From: Diospyros lotus
Taxonomy: Eukaryota > Streptophyta > Magnoliopsida > Ericales > Ebenaceae
Assembly (NCBI RefSeq): GCF_014633365.1
Contig: NC_068347.1
Span: 14,041,655 to 14,105,654, forward strand
Length of the DNA stretch: 64,000 bases
Direction: 5' to 3'
Position 1 is the stretch's first letter. Each line of letters opens with the position of its first letter. The notes beneath the pieces are model-generated. The model was not told the origin of the DNA. It was given only the letters and a program-made list of their open reading frames with translations, and did not search any database. Below are positions 49,110 to 61,567 of the stretch, piece after piece. The position numbers and the translations under genes are program-made.

Positions 49110-49490
49110 AGGCGGATCTGGCAGCGATGAAGGCGGAGGCGAAACCCGATCGAGCTGGAGGCGGCGAAAGCTGCGGCGGCCAGAGGCGGAGGCGGCGAAA
49201 GCTGCGGCGGCCAGAGGCGGAGGCAGCGGCGTTGACGGACGTAGCGGCGATAACCAGAGGCGGATTTGGCAGTGGCGAAGGCGAATTTGGCAGCGACGAA
49301 GGCGGAGCCTGATCGAGCTGGAGGCGGCGGCAGCGGCGGTGGTGGATGGGTCGACGGCGGGAGCAGTTCACAGAAGAGAGAGAGAGAGAGAGAGGGGGGG
49401 GAGGGGTGAGTTAGGGTTATATTTGGGGATTTGGGGAAGGAGGGGGGAGAGAGGGAGAGAGAGACGGCGAGAGTAATTCTCGCCCACATT
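49110..49490. repeat. GC-rich block with 31-bp tandem repeat in the CACTA interior
   Basis: This island is strongly G-rich on the + strand in an AT-rich element. A 31-bp unit GGAGGCGGCGAAAGCTGCGG... starts at 49,157, 49,188 and, in part, 49,219. It is preceded by TA and CA microsatellites (49,015-49,105) and followed by a (GA)n run (49,376-49,400). Long Pro/Ser/Arg-rich ORFs on both strands are compositional. It could be a captured 5' end of a host gene. Confidence 0.5.
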
Positions 49491-52400
49491 TTCAGTTTTT
49501 TTTTTTGTTTTTTTTTAATATTTATTTGTTAAATAACAATAAAATAATTTATAAAAATCATATTATTAATTATTTAATTGATAAAAATATAATAATTTAT
49601 AGTTATGATAATTAATAATATAATAATAAAATAATTTAAATTATTGAATCAAATTAATATTTATTTAAAAATGTATTATAAATCTATTGAATCTCCATTC
49701 ATCCCCTTCTCTTGTTGGCTGTAATTAGTTTTTGTCTATTCTGTCTACTTATATAATTAAGATTGAAAATTAATTGGGATTATTTATTTTTAATAATTAT
49801 ATTTATATATATTATTTTAAATTATCATAATAAACAATATTAATTATTTATTAATAATATACATTTATAATAAATATTAAAATTCCTATTCCATCCCTTT
49901 CTTCTTTCTCTATTTTGATGTACATATATTGTTTATAAAATTTTTTGTTTGGATGATATATATATATGTATATTTTTTTAAAAAAATTATATTAAAAATA
50001 AAAAAATAAAATAGTTTGGACTAGTTAAGATCAAACCGGACCAATTAAAATCGAATGAATACTCCTAAAGTAGACATCAAATGGCATTACGATGTAATAT
50101 TAGATTTTTAATTTTTAAAAATATAATCTATTTATTAATTTATTTATTTTCTTAAGAAAAGATAACAAATGAATAAGCTAATTCCTAATTTGATTTTATA
50201 ACCTCCAAGACACAACAAATGAATAAGCGAAGTAACTCGATCGGGTTTAATTCACGAATTAAACCTAGTCGGGTTCTTTTGGATTAAGCCCAGTTGAGTT
50301 TTCTTAAAACTTACACTATTGCAAGCCATCTGAGTGTTGACTACAGAGAACTCGATGGATGTGGTTGTGGCAAGAGACGTTTGAAGTGAAAAGGGAGTTA
50401 AAAGAAAAAATTGAAAAGGAAGTGACCATGCCATGGATTTGGGGAAGTGATCGGCTGTCTATCTCGCCGCCTATCTCTCTGACAGTGGTTATGATACCTA
50501 TGAGGTGATGGAGGATGTGATGGTTTTGGGAAGAAAATATGTTGAGTATTTAATCTCAACCATTGACACTATTGGTGTTTTTTTAAACTTCATGTCTCGA
50601 CTATATGAATTTAAGTTAATTCATATATTTATGATTAATCAAACATTGTAATGCTTAATTAATCAAACACAACACAACACAATGCATTGCATTTATTGAT
50701 TAATCAAACACAATGTAGATAAAGATAATACTAAATATATTATTAATCAAAGTCATGTTTGATGTATACTATATATATATAGATTCTTGTATATTATATA
50801 GAGAAATGTACATTCTGATCATTTTAGATATATTGTTATTTTTAATTCAAAAAATTATTATAAAATTGTGTGATATAACAAGTTTTTTGAGATTTGATGT
50901 GTTTTTCTTGACTCTATCATCAATCTAAAAATATTTATATCATCTTTTCAATATAAGAATAGTATTTATATATTCTCTAAATATTATTCAATTAAGTTTT
51001 AATATACTTCTTCACATTAAAAAAATATAATTCATATACTAACTTCTTTTTTAAAATATGAAAGTGCTCATTTCTCTCTCTCCTCTCCTTTTTTTCATTT
51101 TGTATATATTTAATAACTATTACAAATAGTTAATTATTATACATTTAATATATATTTTAATTTATAAATTTTTATATAAATTAGTTTACATGTAAATATA
51201 TTTTATTTTATATTTTATACACATGTGAAATATAATAATTTATATATTTAGAATTTAATTTCTATATCTATAGATAAAAAATTTACATTTTATAAATTAA
51301 TATTTTAAAATTTTACATTTTATAAATTTGAGAGGGAAAAATTTTTTTGTCTCAAAATCCGTCTCAATTTGAGAGGGATTTTGAGAAAAATATTTGTCTC
51401 AAATTGAGACGAATTTTGAGAAAAAAAATTTGACTCAAAAATCCATCTCAAATTAGAGATAAATTAGTTTCCGTCTCTAAATCTGTCTCTAATTAGAGAC
51501 GGATTAGTTTTCGTCTCAAAATTTGTCTCAAAGCCAACTTGTAATATATTTGCACATATTAATTATAAGGTAATCGAACCACTATTTTTCAGAATTCCCT
51601 TTGGACCCACAAACTCAAGTTTTTCAAATTACACTTGACCCCAAATTAAATAAAATAAAAAATAATTTTATTTTTTATTGAATTGAATTAAATTAAATTA
51701 ATTAATTGAACTCTCAAAACACCTAAAAAAGAGTTAACATATTAAATTAATTAATTAAACATAAAATGTTTTAAACTAATTAATTAAATAAAATAAATTA
51801 ATTGATAAATTTAAAATAAATAAATTATTTAATTTAATTGAATTAAATAAAATAAATTAATTGATATAAATAAATTAATTGATTAAAAAATAAAAAAATA
51901 TATTATATTGTAAAATTTAATTTAATTTAATTTTTAAATTATTAATTTTTTTTGAATTTTTTAATTGCTGAATTTGGCGGCGATTTTGACCAAACTGCTG
52001 CTAAATTTAATTTTTTATTTTTTAATTTTTGAATTTTGCAGCAGTTGATTAAAACCACCGTAAAATTTATTTTTCAATTTTATTATTAATGAATTTTGCG
52101 ATGATTTTGACAAAACCGCCGCTAAATCCAAATTTTTTGAATTTTTTTTATTAATGAATTTGGCGGGAGTTTTAACAAAATCTCTGCTAAATTTAATTTT
52201 TTATTTTTTAATTTCTGAATTTTGCGGCGGTTGATTAAAACCGCCGCAAAATTTATGTTTCAATTTTATTATTAATGAATTTTGCGGTGGTTTTGACAAA
52301 ATCATCGCTAAATTCAATTTTTTTGAATTTTTTTTATTAATAAATTTGACGGCGGTTTTGGCAAAACCGTCGCTAAATTGAAAACCGTCGAAAAAAAATT

Positions 52401-53190
52401 GCTGCAATAAACCCATTTTTTTGTAGTGATTCCTCATTTTTATTTGGGATATGTGCGCCTTTGGTTTACTGTAAAATTGACGGAGGGTTTTAAGAATGAA
52501 TTGTTTTTTAAAAAAAAGAAAGGAAACAGATTGGCACAAATCCTTATAATTTCTATGAAAATGTTGCCTTTTATAAGGTGAATTAACATGTAATGGGCAC
52601 CTTAAAAAAAAAATATGTTAATCATGCATGTGTTTCTAACATTCAGATAATAAACAATACATCACAGTCAATATTGTGAAATGCAAATGGTTTGGGAAAC
52701 AAATTTCAAAAAGTATTAACATAAATAATGGGGTAGGTCTGGTTGGTCAATTTTGTCCAAGGGAAACATCTTTGGATCCAAGAACAAAATGAAAATTTGA
52801 TAAATGCTAAGAAAAATAAGAAAATCGATGAAGAATGAATTTTGGGTATAGGGAATGAATAGATGCAGTATTTTCATTTTTGATGATATGAAATGGTTAG
52901 AATGGGCGTGTTTTTCATAAAACAATAAAGGGAAAGACAAACTATTGAAGAACTTGCCCTTGAGAAAGTAAATGTCATGGTTGAGCTGCGATGCGCTGAA
53001 CAAAGATGGTCCAAATGCCAAAAGAGTTATTGAACAGTAACCAGTATGCATGTATGACAAACAACTATTTAGGAAAATTTCAGTGCAAGGCTATACATAA
53101 TAAGTCCACATGGTGCAATATGCTAGCGGAGGACATCATCCCTTGCCATACATGTTAAACCGCAAGCCTCGAAAGCCTAATGCAACCCCC

Positions 53191-54850
53191 ATGAGCTTTG
53201 ATTAGTTTCTCGACATGAGCTTCGACCCTTTTTCCAACTCCCTTCAGAAAACTCGGGTATTCTTACCTTTACTACAACATGACCATACACCCTAATTACT
53301 TCATCAGCAAATATATACACATAGAAGCCCATTAAGATTTTTTTTATTATTATCCTGGGGTTGCAGAGCTTACGCTCAACTAATTCGCAGGAGCAAGTGA
53401 CCTTCTCCCCTGATGCACCCCCATGTTAATTCGGATACGGTTATAACCTATGTACACTTAGAGTGGACTTTCAGGATGTGACTTCTCTCCCTATGGATCC
53501 CTCTTCACAACGTGCAGATGGGATCTCTGGAAAGGTGACATGACGCACCATTAAGAATATTTTACCAATATAAGGAGCTAATTTAGAAGAGAAAGTTGTG
53601 AGCCCAGCAACCAAAAGCAGAAGAGTCGACAACGTTCTTGGATTAAAGGATGACATCATTTGCCTCCATGCCATCTTCGATCTCTCATTAGCTTAAGATT
53701 GTCCTCAGTGAGAATCTTGGGAAATTGGCGATATCCAACCATTCTCAGGATAGGCTTTTGTGTTCGCAAGTTATTTGAATTTGCTTATTTGCCCCTTGCA
53801 TTATGTTACTATTTCTCACATCTTGACAACTACTTTGGGAAAAGAGTTGAGGTAAAGTGTGAAATGTAGTAAGTTTTAGCGTAACTTTTAGAAAATTTCT
53901 CAAAATCTTAGAAAATTTATTCAAATTAAAAATTTGAATTTGAAAAACTATTAAAGATGAGTTTTTTTTTAAAAAAAATTTAATGTTAATTTAAAGATTT
54001 GAAAAACTAAAAATTTTCTATAAATCACCTCTATCCCATTTTCTAACATAAATAACATAAAAAAAATTATAACATCTCTCTTTTATTTTTAAATTAAAAA
54101 AATTATAATATATGATTATAATTTTTTAAATTGAAAATTAATATTTGTATTTCTCACTTGTTCATATAAATAAGCATAACACCCAATATATGTTATTATT
54201 AAATACTTATTTTCGAATCAAATCAAATCAAATTAGGAATTGCCATTTCTTGCTCGGGTCTCGCACTTAAAAGTTACTGCATTACACACTTTTCCTAAAT
54301 TCATTGGCATGATGTGACAAATAAAGGCAGAACTGAAGTGGCGGATAAGTAAATACAAAGCCTATGTTCTCTGAATTTGCTTATCCACCAAAGCCGTACA
54401 GGCTTGATTTGATGTTTAGCTCGATAATTTTTTTTTAAAATTTATTCATTAAGTTAAACAATCAGAATTTAAACCTAAATTTAAAACTCAATTTATAAAG
54501 GAACTAAGATTGAATTTAACAAACCTAATAAGATTGGCTTGTGAGTTGATTCGATTATAAACTCGTAATTAATTCATAAAAATATATATTATTTTATAAT
54601 TAGATATTTAGTATCTACATATACATATTATCATTATACAGGCTTGATATGTTGCTCGATGCGGACATGGTAGATATTGTTGAATTTAAATTTAAATTTA
54701 TAGAATTTATTTAATATTTTAATAAAGATAATTCAATTATTAATTTAATTTGGGAGGGGGGTTGGGTCACTGCATGGTTAGGGGGTGGGATAGTTAGGAG
54801 GGTGGTTCAGGGGGCTTTGTGGGAGCTAGGGGCATAATTGGTAAATTGGA
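53191..54850. other. Intergenic stretch, nothing recognised
   Basis: The ORFs here (for example 53,471-53,869 on both strands) show no family motif. AT-rich, with a purine-rich G-run block at 54,750-54,860. No terminal repeats were identified. Confidence 0.4.
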
Positions 54851-55004
54851 GAGGGGGTGAGGTATGATGAGAGTGGTGGGTTGCATGTCGGGGAGAGGGC
54901 TAGACAAATTGCTGTGGGTGGGTGGTTGATTTTTTTATGTTGCCTAAACGTGGCTTTGCCACATCCGCGTCGGGCAACATATCAGGCCTCTATCATTATA
55001 TTAT

Positions 55005-55150
55005 GGATATATATATCATTAGTAAACCCATTCCCCTTTCTCTCTGTCTCTTTCCCTTCTAATAAACCCATTTTTTTCTCTTCCTCTGTCTCTTTATTTC
55101 ACTCCTCTGTTCAGTCTCCATCTTCTTCATGCACCTCCTCTCTCCCCCTT
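55005..55150 (+). promoter_or_regulatory. Likely core promoter and CT-rich leader of the UP3-like gene
   Basis: GGATATATATATC at 55,005-55,017 can act as a TATA box. It is followed by a CT-rich leader (CTTTCTCTCTGTCTCTTTCC from 55,038), common in plant 5' UTRs. The start codon lies at 55,193. Confidence 0.4.
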
Positions 55151-55192
55151 CCTAAGCCTTCGCTCCTCTGATTCAGACCCTTCTCCATCAAA

Positions 55193-55444
55193 ATGTCGGT
55201 CCAAATCGTCGAACACATTGTCCACTTTAAGGTCAAACCCAAAACTGACCCATTCAAGATTGACTCCATGGTCACCGTCCTATCTACTGTGGACCCCATG
55301 CTGCACCTGTCTGTCAGCCCCCTCCACTGGAATCGCTCGCCAGCGTTCTCGTTCACCCATATGCTCCATAGTCGCTACAAGTCCAAGGACGATCTCGACG
55401 CCTATTCGGGTCACTTGACACACGTCAACGTCGTTACGGATCAG
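55193..55444 (+). CDS. UP3-like stress-response A/B-barrel (DABB) domain protein, first exon only
   Basis: From ATG 55,193 (CCATCAAAATGTCGG) the exon encodes 84 residues: MSVQIVEHIVHFKVKPKTDP, then MLHLSVSPLHWNRSPAFSFT, HMLHSRYKSKDDLDAYSGHL and THVNVVTDQ, ending at CAG|GTTTGC in phase 0. The QIVEHIVxFKVK start and SFTHxLHSRYKSKxDLxAY motif identify the plant DABB family related to UP3 and HS1, small dimeric ferredoxin-like folds linked to stress. The expected next exon (family motif near LPxCDDIMAVDW) was not found between 55,445 and 64,000. Compared with my memory of the family, the loop before LHLS is about three residues short. The exon has the GC content of a real gene. It may be a truncated gene or one whose distal exon I missed. 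Confidence 0.75.
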
Positions 55445-58056
55445 GTTTGCCGGTTCTCTTCTTTCACTGGAGCTGAGCCCGACCTAAGTTCATGTTCACC
55501 GAGCTCGAGCTTGAGCTCGAGCCTGAGTTCAGTATGCTGAGCCCGAGTTGCTCGATTGCAACCCTAAACACAGGGATCAAAAACCTAACCTGAGAATGGT
55601 TGGATCCCGCTGGCAAGAACAGAGCAAAAGCAGCGTTGAATCTGCTGATATGAGAGACAGAGTGTGTGTGTGTATGCATGCACAGACGCACGCAAGTACA
55701 ACGAGGAACCCGAGACAATGGAGGAAGAGAAAAGGTCTAAATGCAAATTTTTGCATAAAATTGCTGCAGAGGATTTCATTTAACTAGGTTCGTATGCATA
55801 CATATATATATATGTATGTGTATGCGAACGCACGCACACATACTTCTTATGATATTGTTGGTTTATTTTTGAACTTAAGTGCAACTTTTGGTCAGTCTCC
55901 ATCAGTCTTTCAAATGTTGAGAAAAAGAATATTATAAAGCTGTTTCGCTATGAATGTTCATTTCTATTTCTTGCCTTTTGAACTTTAAGCATTTCCTTAT
56001 AGACAAAATTTAAATGTTAATATAATGTGTTGGCGTATCTTTTTTAAGTATTTTTTTTCTTTTCTGTATTTTCATGTCTAATATGAGTGGATTTTGACAT
56101 GCTTTTAGTTCAAATTGGAGTTTCTATGTTATGTTATGTTTGTCATTGAATTGTGCAAATTTATTCATGCACCTTTTTCCATTGTTGCATTAGTTATAGT
56201 CTGTTTATTTGAATAAAAAGTCAGCCAGATGCCGTCTGTATACCCCCAAGAACATCCCTGATGTGGGGCAACCTACTGCTGCTTCCCACCCAGAGGTGGT
56301 ATTGCTTTGCAAGATCTATCATTCCAGTATGGTTTAGTGAAGCATTTTTATTTTCTACTTACTAGATTCCATTGCCTCTGATTATAGTTACTTAAGGAAG
56401 GGGAAATAACGCCTGACATTACTAGTGAAGAGTATTTGTTGAGAAGGAAGAGATTGTTAGAGCTTCTTCCGTAAAAGAGTTTGGAAATAATTGCAGTTGC
56501 ACCTGTGAAGATGATGACTGATGTTGTCCCTAACATGTTTCGACAAGATGCTAATTATTTATACATTACATGATGCCAACAACCTGGAGTTGTAGCAGTT
56601 TTAGGTCATGATTGTGGTTTATGCATGTTTATGCTAGAAGCAAGCCCCCTCATGTATGCCCATATTTGTAACCTAGGAATTCTCCTTATACTTCATGCGG
56701 GATTAAAGTTTTTGTGGCTTGGGGTTTAACTACACTTTTCTTAGACATGTTATTTAATTATATTTTCTACATGAAATTATGCTTATTTTTGGACTAATTT
56801 TTTAAATATTTGATTTTGACCATATCTTCCATGTAGAATTATGTTGCTATTTGATTTGTTAATACTGCATATTCCCATTTTGGTTAATTACTACTTACCT
56901 GAAGAACTATTCTTTTTTCTCAAAATAAAATATTCACATTAAAAATAAAAAAACAACAACTAAAAGATGAACTGAAACAACTTTAGAGGTCTTAATTTCA
57001 ATTATGGTATCAACTTATGTTCAAATATTGACTTCCCATTGAATCTTCTATTTAAAATGTCGCTCATAAGCATGTGCTTGTGATAATTATATTATGCAAA
57101 TGGGGGCTACATTTTGTTTTGAATATATTGAAAACAAGAAAAGACATGTCTATATTATGTGATTGATGAACAAAAGGATAGAAAAACCAACTTGATGATT
57201 GACTAATCATTTCTTAAATGCTTTAGGATGTTATCTAGCAAGGAAAGATTGCTGGAGCCGAGGCAACTTTAGACATGTTCAAGGTTGAACATTCATATTC
57301 AATGAACAAATTGCAGAAGGTGAATTTCTTATGTTTTCCATTTAGATGTTGGAAAAGTATTTGACCCCCCTTCCCCCCCAATGGTATTGCTCAACAGTAC
57401 TCTATAAGTGTGCTAGGATTGTTGAAATAAAGAGAGGATAAAGAATCCAGGAAACACTGTAGCCCTGCCAAACAAATAGGAGTGAGCAATGATGAAATTT
57501 TCTGCAACATTGGAATGGTGGTGCACAATCAAATACTAAATCAATATTCAACTAAGTGGCAACTCATAAGTTAATAGTTTTCAACATTGGCTTTTGTTTA
57601 TCCCAACTATTGAAGGGTGGAATCAAATGGGATTTTTGGGTTTTAATTTTTGTGAGAAACAATTAATGGTATTTTTTTTTTCTGTGAGAAACAATGAATG
57701 ACTAACTTCCTTTGATATATGGTCATGCATGTTTTTGCATTTATTAACATGGGTATATAGATGCATCGGAGTAAATCAAAATAACAAGAGTAGTGCATAT
57801 TAATTGTGGAGAGGGTCTAAAAGGGAGTTGGAAGAGTCTGGTTAGACAAATGCTACGAGGATTGAATGATGCATTTGGTGTCATGGGATCAGTTGTCAAG
57901 GATGTGGCCATATGTGAACATAACTAACTTAGATTATTAGATTCAAAACTAATGGGCTTAGAATGGGATGAACAATGGGCATGGTCTTGTTCATGTTTGA
58001 GGTAACTACACATGATGAAGCTGTTGTTTAGCTATGGCATTTGCCAATTCTGTAGC
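55445..58056. other. Downstream of the UP3-like exon, no exon recognised
   Basis: A TG/TA microsatellite with CACGCACAC motifs lies at 55,660-55,845. The remainder is AT-rich with no frame that I can tie to the UP3-like gene or to another family. Confidence 0.4.
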
Positions 58057-60485
58057 TGTAATACCCAAGAATGATTTAAGGCTATAAATAATATTTGATG
58101 AAGGGTACAAGTGGAATTATCGAAAGAATAAGGCTATATGACATATTATTGCAGTCTTAAGTGATCGAAACAGTCTGAGGGAGTACCCCAGACCCTAGAT
58201 AGCAAAGGAAAATGGTATAGTATTGACAAGTGATACGAATTATGATTTTTAGTGATGAAAGAAATTGGATCGAGAACAGTTTTCGGTACAACTGTCGACC
58301 AGCCTGAGGAAACCAAATTGATGTAGGAGACATCCAAAAAGTCAACGGAGTGTGTCAAGGGCCTATATTTTATGTATAGAACAACCCTTAAGTGATTTTG
58401 GGTTGAAAACGAATGGATTTAAAGTCAAAACGATCGATCGGGCCTAAGTGTAATTTTCTAAATTTGCCTGAGGGAGGTCAAAACGGTAATTTTTCAGGAA
58501 TTTCACGGGTCAAATGAGATGTACTAAACTTGTGGGCCTTAGTGGTGTAGTTGGATAGTTTAAGGGTGCTTGGGAAAGGGCAGAATAGTCATTTGAAGAA
58601 AATAGGGGGCTAAAGTGCAATTTAGCAAAAATTGCACAGTGTGAACGCAAAGGAGAAAAAGGCCGCCGCACTGCCACCGCACGTGGAGGCCGTTTCCGGC
58701 GATGGGAAGGCCAGGGAGGAACTGGGGGAGGTCGTATATGGCGTGGGTTGGCTTGGGGGCCAAGCCTTGGCCACTGATTAGCCGGAACTTGGCCGGATTT
58801 TTGCTATAAATAGCAAGGGTTTCGGCCGAAACTTGGGAGGCAAATCGATCGCCATTTTGGATATTTTTGAGGGAGTGGTTAAGGGGTTATTGGTGTTTGC
58901 ATCAAGGGGAAGATTTTGGGAGGTTTAGGAAGCATTTTCATCAAGTATAGAAGCCGATTGAAGCTCGACCGAGAATGGGTGGCGGACTGCCTGCCGTCGC
59001 CTGTAACTGCCATTTTCGGGCACTTTCCAGCGAGGTTTCGGCCTGAAACTGGTACCAATGTGATCGATTCCTCATGGGCTTCAAGGGGGTACCCTTTTCG
59101 TGGCCATCGGAGCACTCGTCGGCAATCGAAATTTTGGAGAAGATGGTGGCGTGTGAGCTGCACGCGCCACACATTGCTTGCACCCACGCACCAGGCGCGT
59201 GAAGGCGTGTGCGAAGGGGCATTTTGGTAATTCTTTTTCCAGTATTTTCCTTTAATTATTTTAGGATTTATTATGTGGAAAAAATGAGAAAAATATTGGA
59301 AGAGATAATTATTTTGGAATTATCGAAAGGGAAAATTGGGAGAAAATAGAGAAAATTATGAAACAATTGAGGAAAATAGATTTTAATGCTTCTTTAATTA
59401 AATATGGTGTTTAGGAAATATTGTGGCTCGAGGTTGAGTATAAGTTCAAAGGTTTGTGATTTGGCACACAAATCGAGGTAGTGTAGGAGGATCGAGGCAA
59501 TCCGAATATGTTCGAGGTGAGTGGTCTGACTCTAGTTTTACCCTTATTTTTGAAATATCTTGGTGTGAGTGTAGTGAGTTCAAGTGAGCGGTCTTACCAG
59601 AACTCGGGATGCTATGCTTATGCAATTTATTCATGTATTTATGGCATCATTTGCATATTGATCATGTGGTATATTGCATCAACTGTTTTACTTGTAAAAG
59701 AGTCGGTGCATGGCGTGTGATTTTCATATCATCAAGGCATTGATTTTTGTGTCGTTATTGGGTCCGTATGGGATGGGATGGGGTTTTCTTGAGAATGGGA
59801 CAAGGTTAATCCTAGTGAACGAGTGACACGGTAGGGGACTCGAGAGATTAAGTATGTCGCGGCAAGGTCAACCCCAACGGTGTGTGGAATGGATTTTGCA
59901 CAGAAGGTTGAGTATGTCAGGGAGATTTCTCAAGTTAGACGTGTTGCATGTCGTTTTGTCTGTGTATGCCATGCTCGTATGTTTTTCATGCATAATGTAA
60001 ACTGTTTCATGCCGTCACTTAGATGTTTTGTCATCTAACCTAGGTTATGCCCCTGGAACGTTCAATGTTCCAGCTAGGGACTGCTGCGAGGGCAAGGACA
60101 TAACCGGTTGAAGGTCAATGGTGCTTAGATTGATAGTCGTTGTAACCTTTTGGGGTTTTAATATGTATTTCAGCTTGTGTATGAATAGTTGTACGATAAC
60201 GTGGTTATCATTTGGGTTATCTGTAATACGTATTTTGTTATGGAAATACTATTTAAGAATCATGGTGTTTGATGTTAATGTATCTGCTGTGTTATGATAT
60301 GTCTTGTTTAGTTGTTAAGATTATTGATCTTGTTAAGTTAAATAGGCAAGACTGGGGTTTTTGGGATCCTGTGTGTGCATGTGAAGGTTGCTCATGAAGC
60401 ACCGCGCATGATGATGTTATTTAAAAAAAAAAAGATTTGCGGAAATACCCTTATAGTGACACACTCGGCGAGGTGGGGTGTTACA
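58057..60485 (+). mobile_element. Solo LTR of a large Ty3/gypsy-type element
   Basis: The 2,429-bp element starts TGTAATACCC and ends GAGGTGGGGTGTTACA. It is flanked by a perfect 5-bp duplication GTAGC (58,052-58,056 and 60,486-60,490). It belongs to the same broad family as 21,319-24,004 (shared GTTTTCGGTACA block near 58,278, TATAAATA at 58,805, and the late CATCTAACC...GCCCCTGGAACGTTC block near 60,033). No internal genes are present. The ORFs at 58,560-59,230 are chance frames in the GC-richer part. Confidence 0.93.
58805..58812 (+). promoter_or_regulatory. TATA box inside the solo LTR
   Basis: TATAAATA in TTGCTATAAATAGCAAGG, at nearly the same distance from the LTR start as in the related LTR at 21,319. 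Confidence 0.55.
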
Positions 60486-60490
60486 GTAGC

Positions 60491-61567
60491 AAACTAAGCA
60501 CTATAGGTTCCCACTATCCCAGGCAATCACACACATACAATTACCTATGAAGAAACACAGTTCACTTGCAAAGATGATCACTAGCTTTTTATGGTGGAAG
60601 TGACAAGTAAAAGGGGACAACTTGGTTAGGTGGAATTTCATTAACCACTTCTTCCTTATAATCGAAAGTTGAGTCATTTCAAAAGTGATAGAATGGAATG
60701 TTGCCCCTGTGAGTATCTCATGGTTAGCACTTGAGAGTCCTTATTCTGTCACCATAGTCTCTTTGGTGATCGACATGTATCCTAGCATGCAGCACCTTAG
60801 CCATCAGCAGATATTATTGCACAGTATATGACACGTAGGAAAATGCTTACAAGGTAGATATTTTTGAACAGAAAAAAAATTCAGAGTATAGGAATTTTGT
60901 TGTGACAATGGCATATGACACTTAAGATTATTGAAAGTGACATTGAATATTCAGCAAATTTTAGATTTGCTTCAATTTCTGTTGTACATAGTGTTGCCTC
61001 CCAACCCTCATCACATAAAATCTTTTGTTGGGCAATACCATATTATTTTAGCAAAGAGTAGAGCACTAACATATCAAGCAAGAGTTTGGATGCACATTTG
61101 AAAGCAATATCATTTGGAGACCCCCATCACTACCATACTAACTTCCATTATTATTATGTATTTTTCTTTACGTAAACAAGTTGGTTGTACAAGACAACAA
61201 CAATCACAAGCCTTAGTCCCACAAGGTGGGTAAGATGTTGACTGTAATGAAAATAAATTACTATTGACATCCACACATTTCCATCAGGGATTTCACTTCT
61301 GATTTCAAGCTTTTTGTTTTCACATTAAACAGATTTAACCCTGTGGTTGGCGGCGGGCCTAATGGTACTGTTATACATTATCCTTGAAATGACCAGAAAG
61401 TAAGTTTATTGATTGTCAGTTGCTATTTATTTTTCTTTTTTCTGTATAAACATAACATTCGTGAAAGATGTAAAGGTATAGACTTATTGAACTAAATACA
61501 TCAGTGTAGTGTGCGTGCGGTCCAAAACATGTAAAGGTATCACAAACTTGTTATTGCCTCTAACTTC
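60491..61567. other. Intergenic stretch, nothing recognised
   Basis: No coding feature is supported. ACAACAACAATCACAAGCCTT followed by AGTCCCACAAGGTGGGTAAG (61,193-61,232) resembles a phrase common at the 3' ends of plant non-LTR elements; a related phrase occurs at 62,551 (AACAACAACAAGGCTAAGTC). Confidence 0.35.

Larger units (their letters stand above)
45073..52428. mobile_element. CACTA (En/Spm) element, 7.36 kb, probably non-autonomous
   Basis: The ends are CACTACAAAAAAAAA and TTTTTTTGTAGTG, the defining CACTA termini. They are flanked by a 3-bp duplication ATT (45,070-45,072 and 52,429-52,431). Both ends carry long subterminal arrays: AGCGGCGATTTTTAAACCGT-like and GTCTCAAATTTGAGACGGAT-like motifs at 45,100-45,540, and the same classes at 51,330-52,400 with about 60-bp spacing. 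The left arm of the duplication has no element here, which gives the empty site. No transposase (TNP2-like) could be read. The interior holds short ORFs of unknown origin and a GC-rich block at 49,110-49,490. Confidence 0.92.
39238..53190 (-). repeat. Right arm of the large inverted duplication
   Basis: Its complement is the left arm at about 6,850-12,869. It contains FKBP43 exons 10-14, the hAT element and the FKBP43 downstream flank. Right-only insertions are the CACTA element at 45,073-52,428 and a copia LTR piece within about 43,590-44,270. Without these the arm is close to the left arm in length. The part from 42,164 to 45,072 has no intact gene; its short ORFs mirror those of the left arm at 7,850-9,900. 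Confidence 0.9.

Noticed and set aside
48871..49489. ORFs of 115-166 codons on both strands
   Set aside because: Pro/Ser/Arg-rich and Tyr/Ile repeats come from GGCGGAGGC repeats and TA/CA microsatellites in the CACTA element; no domain is visible.
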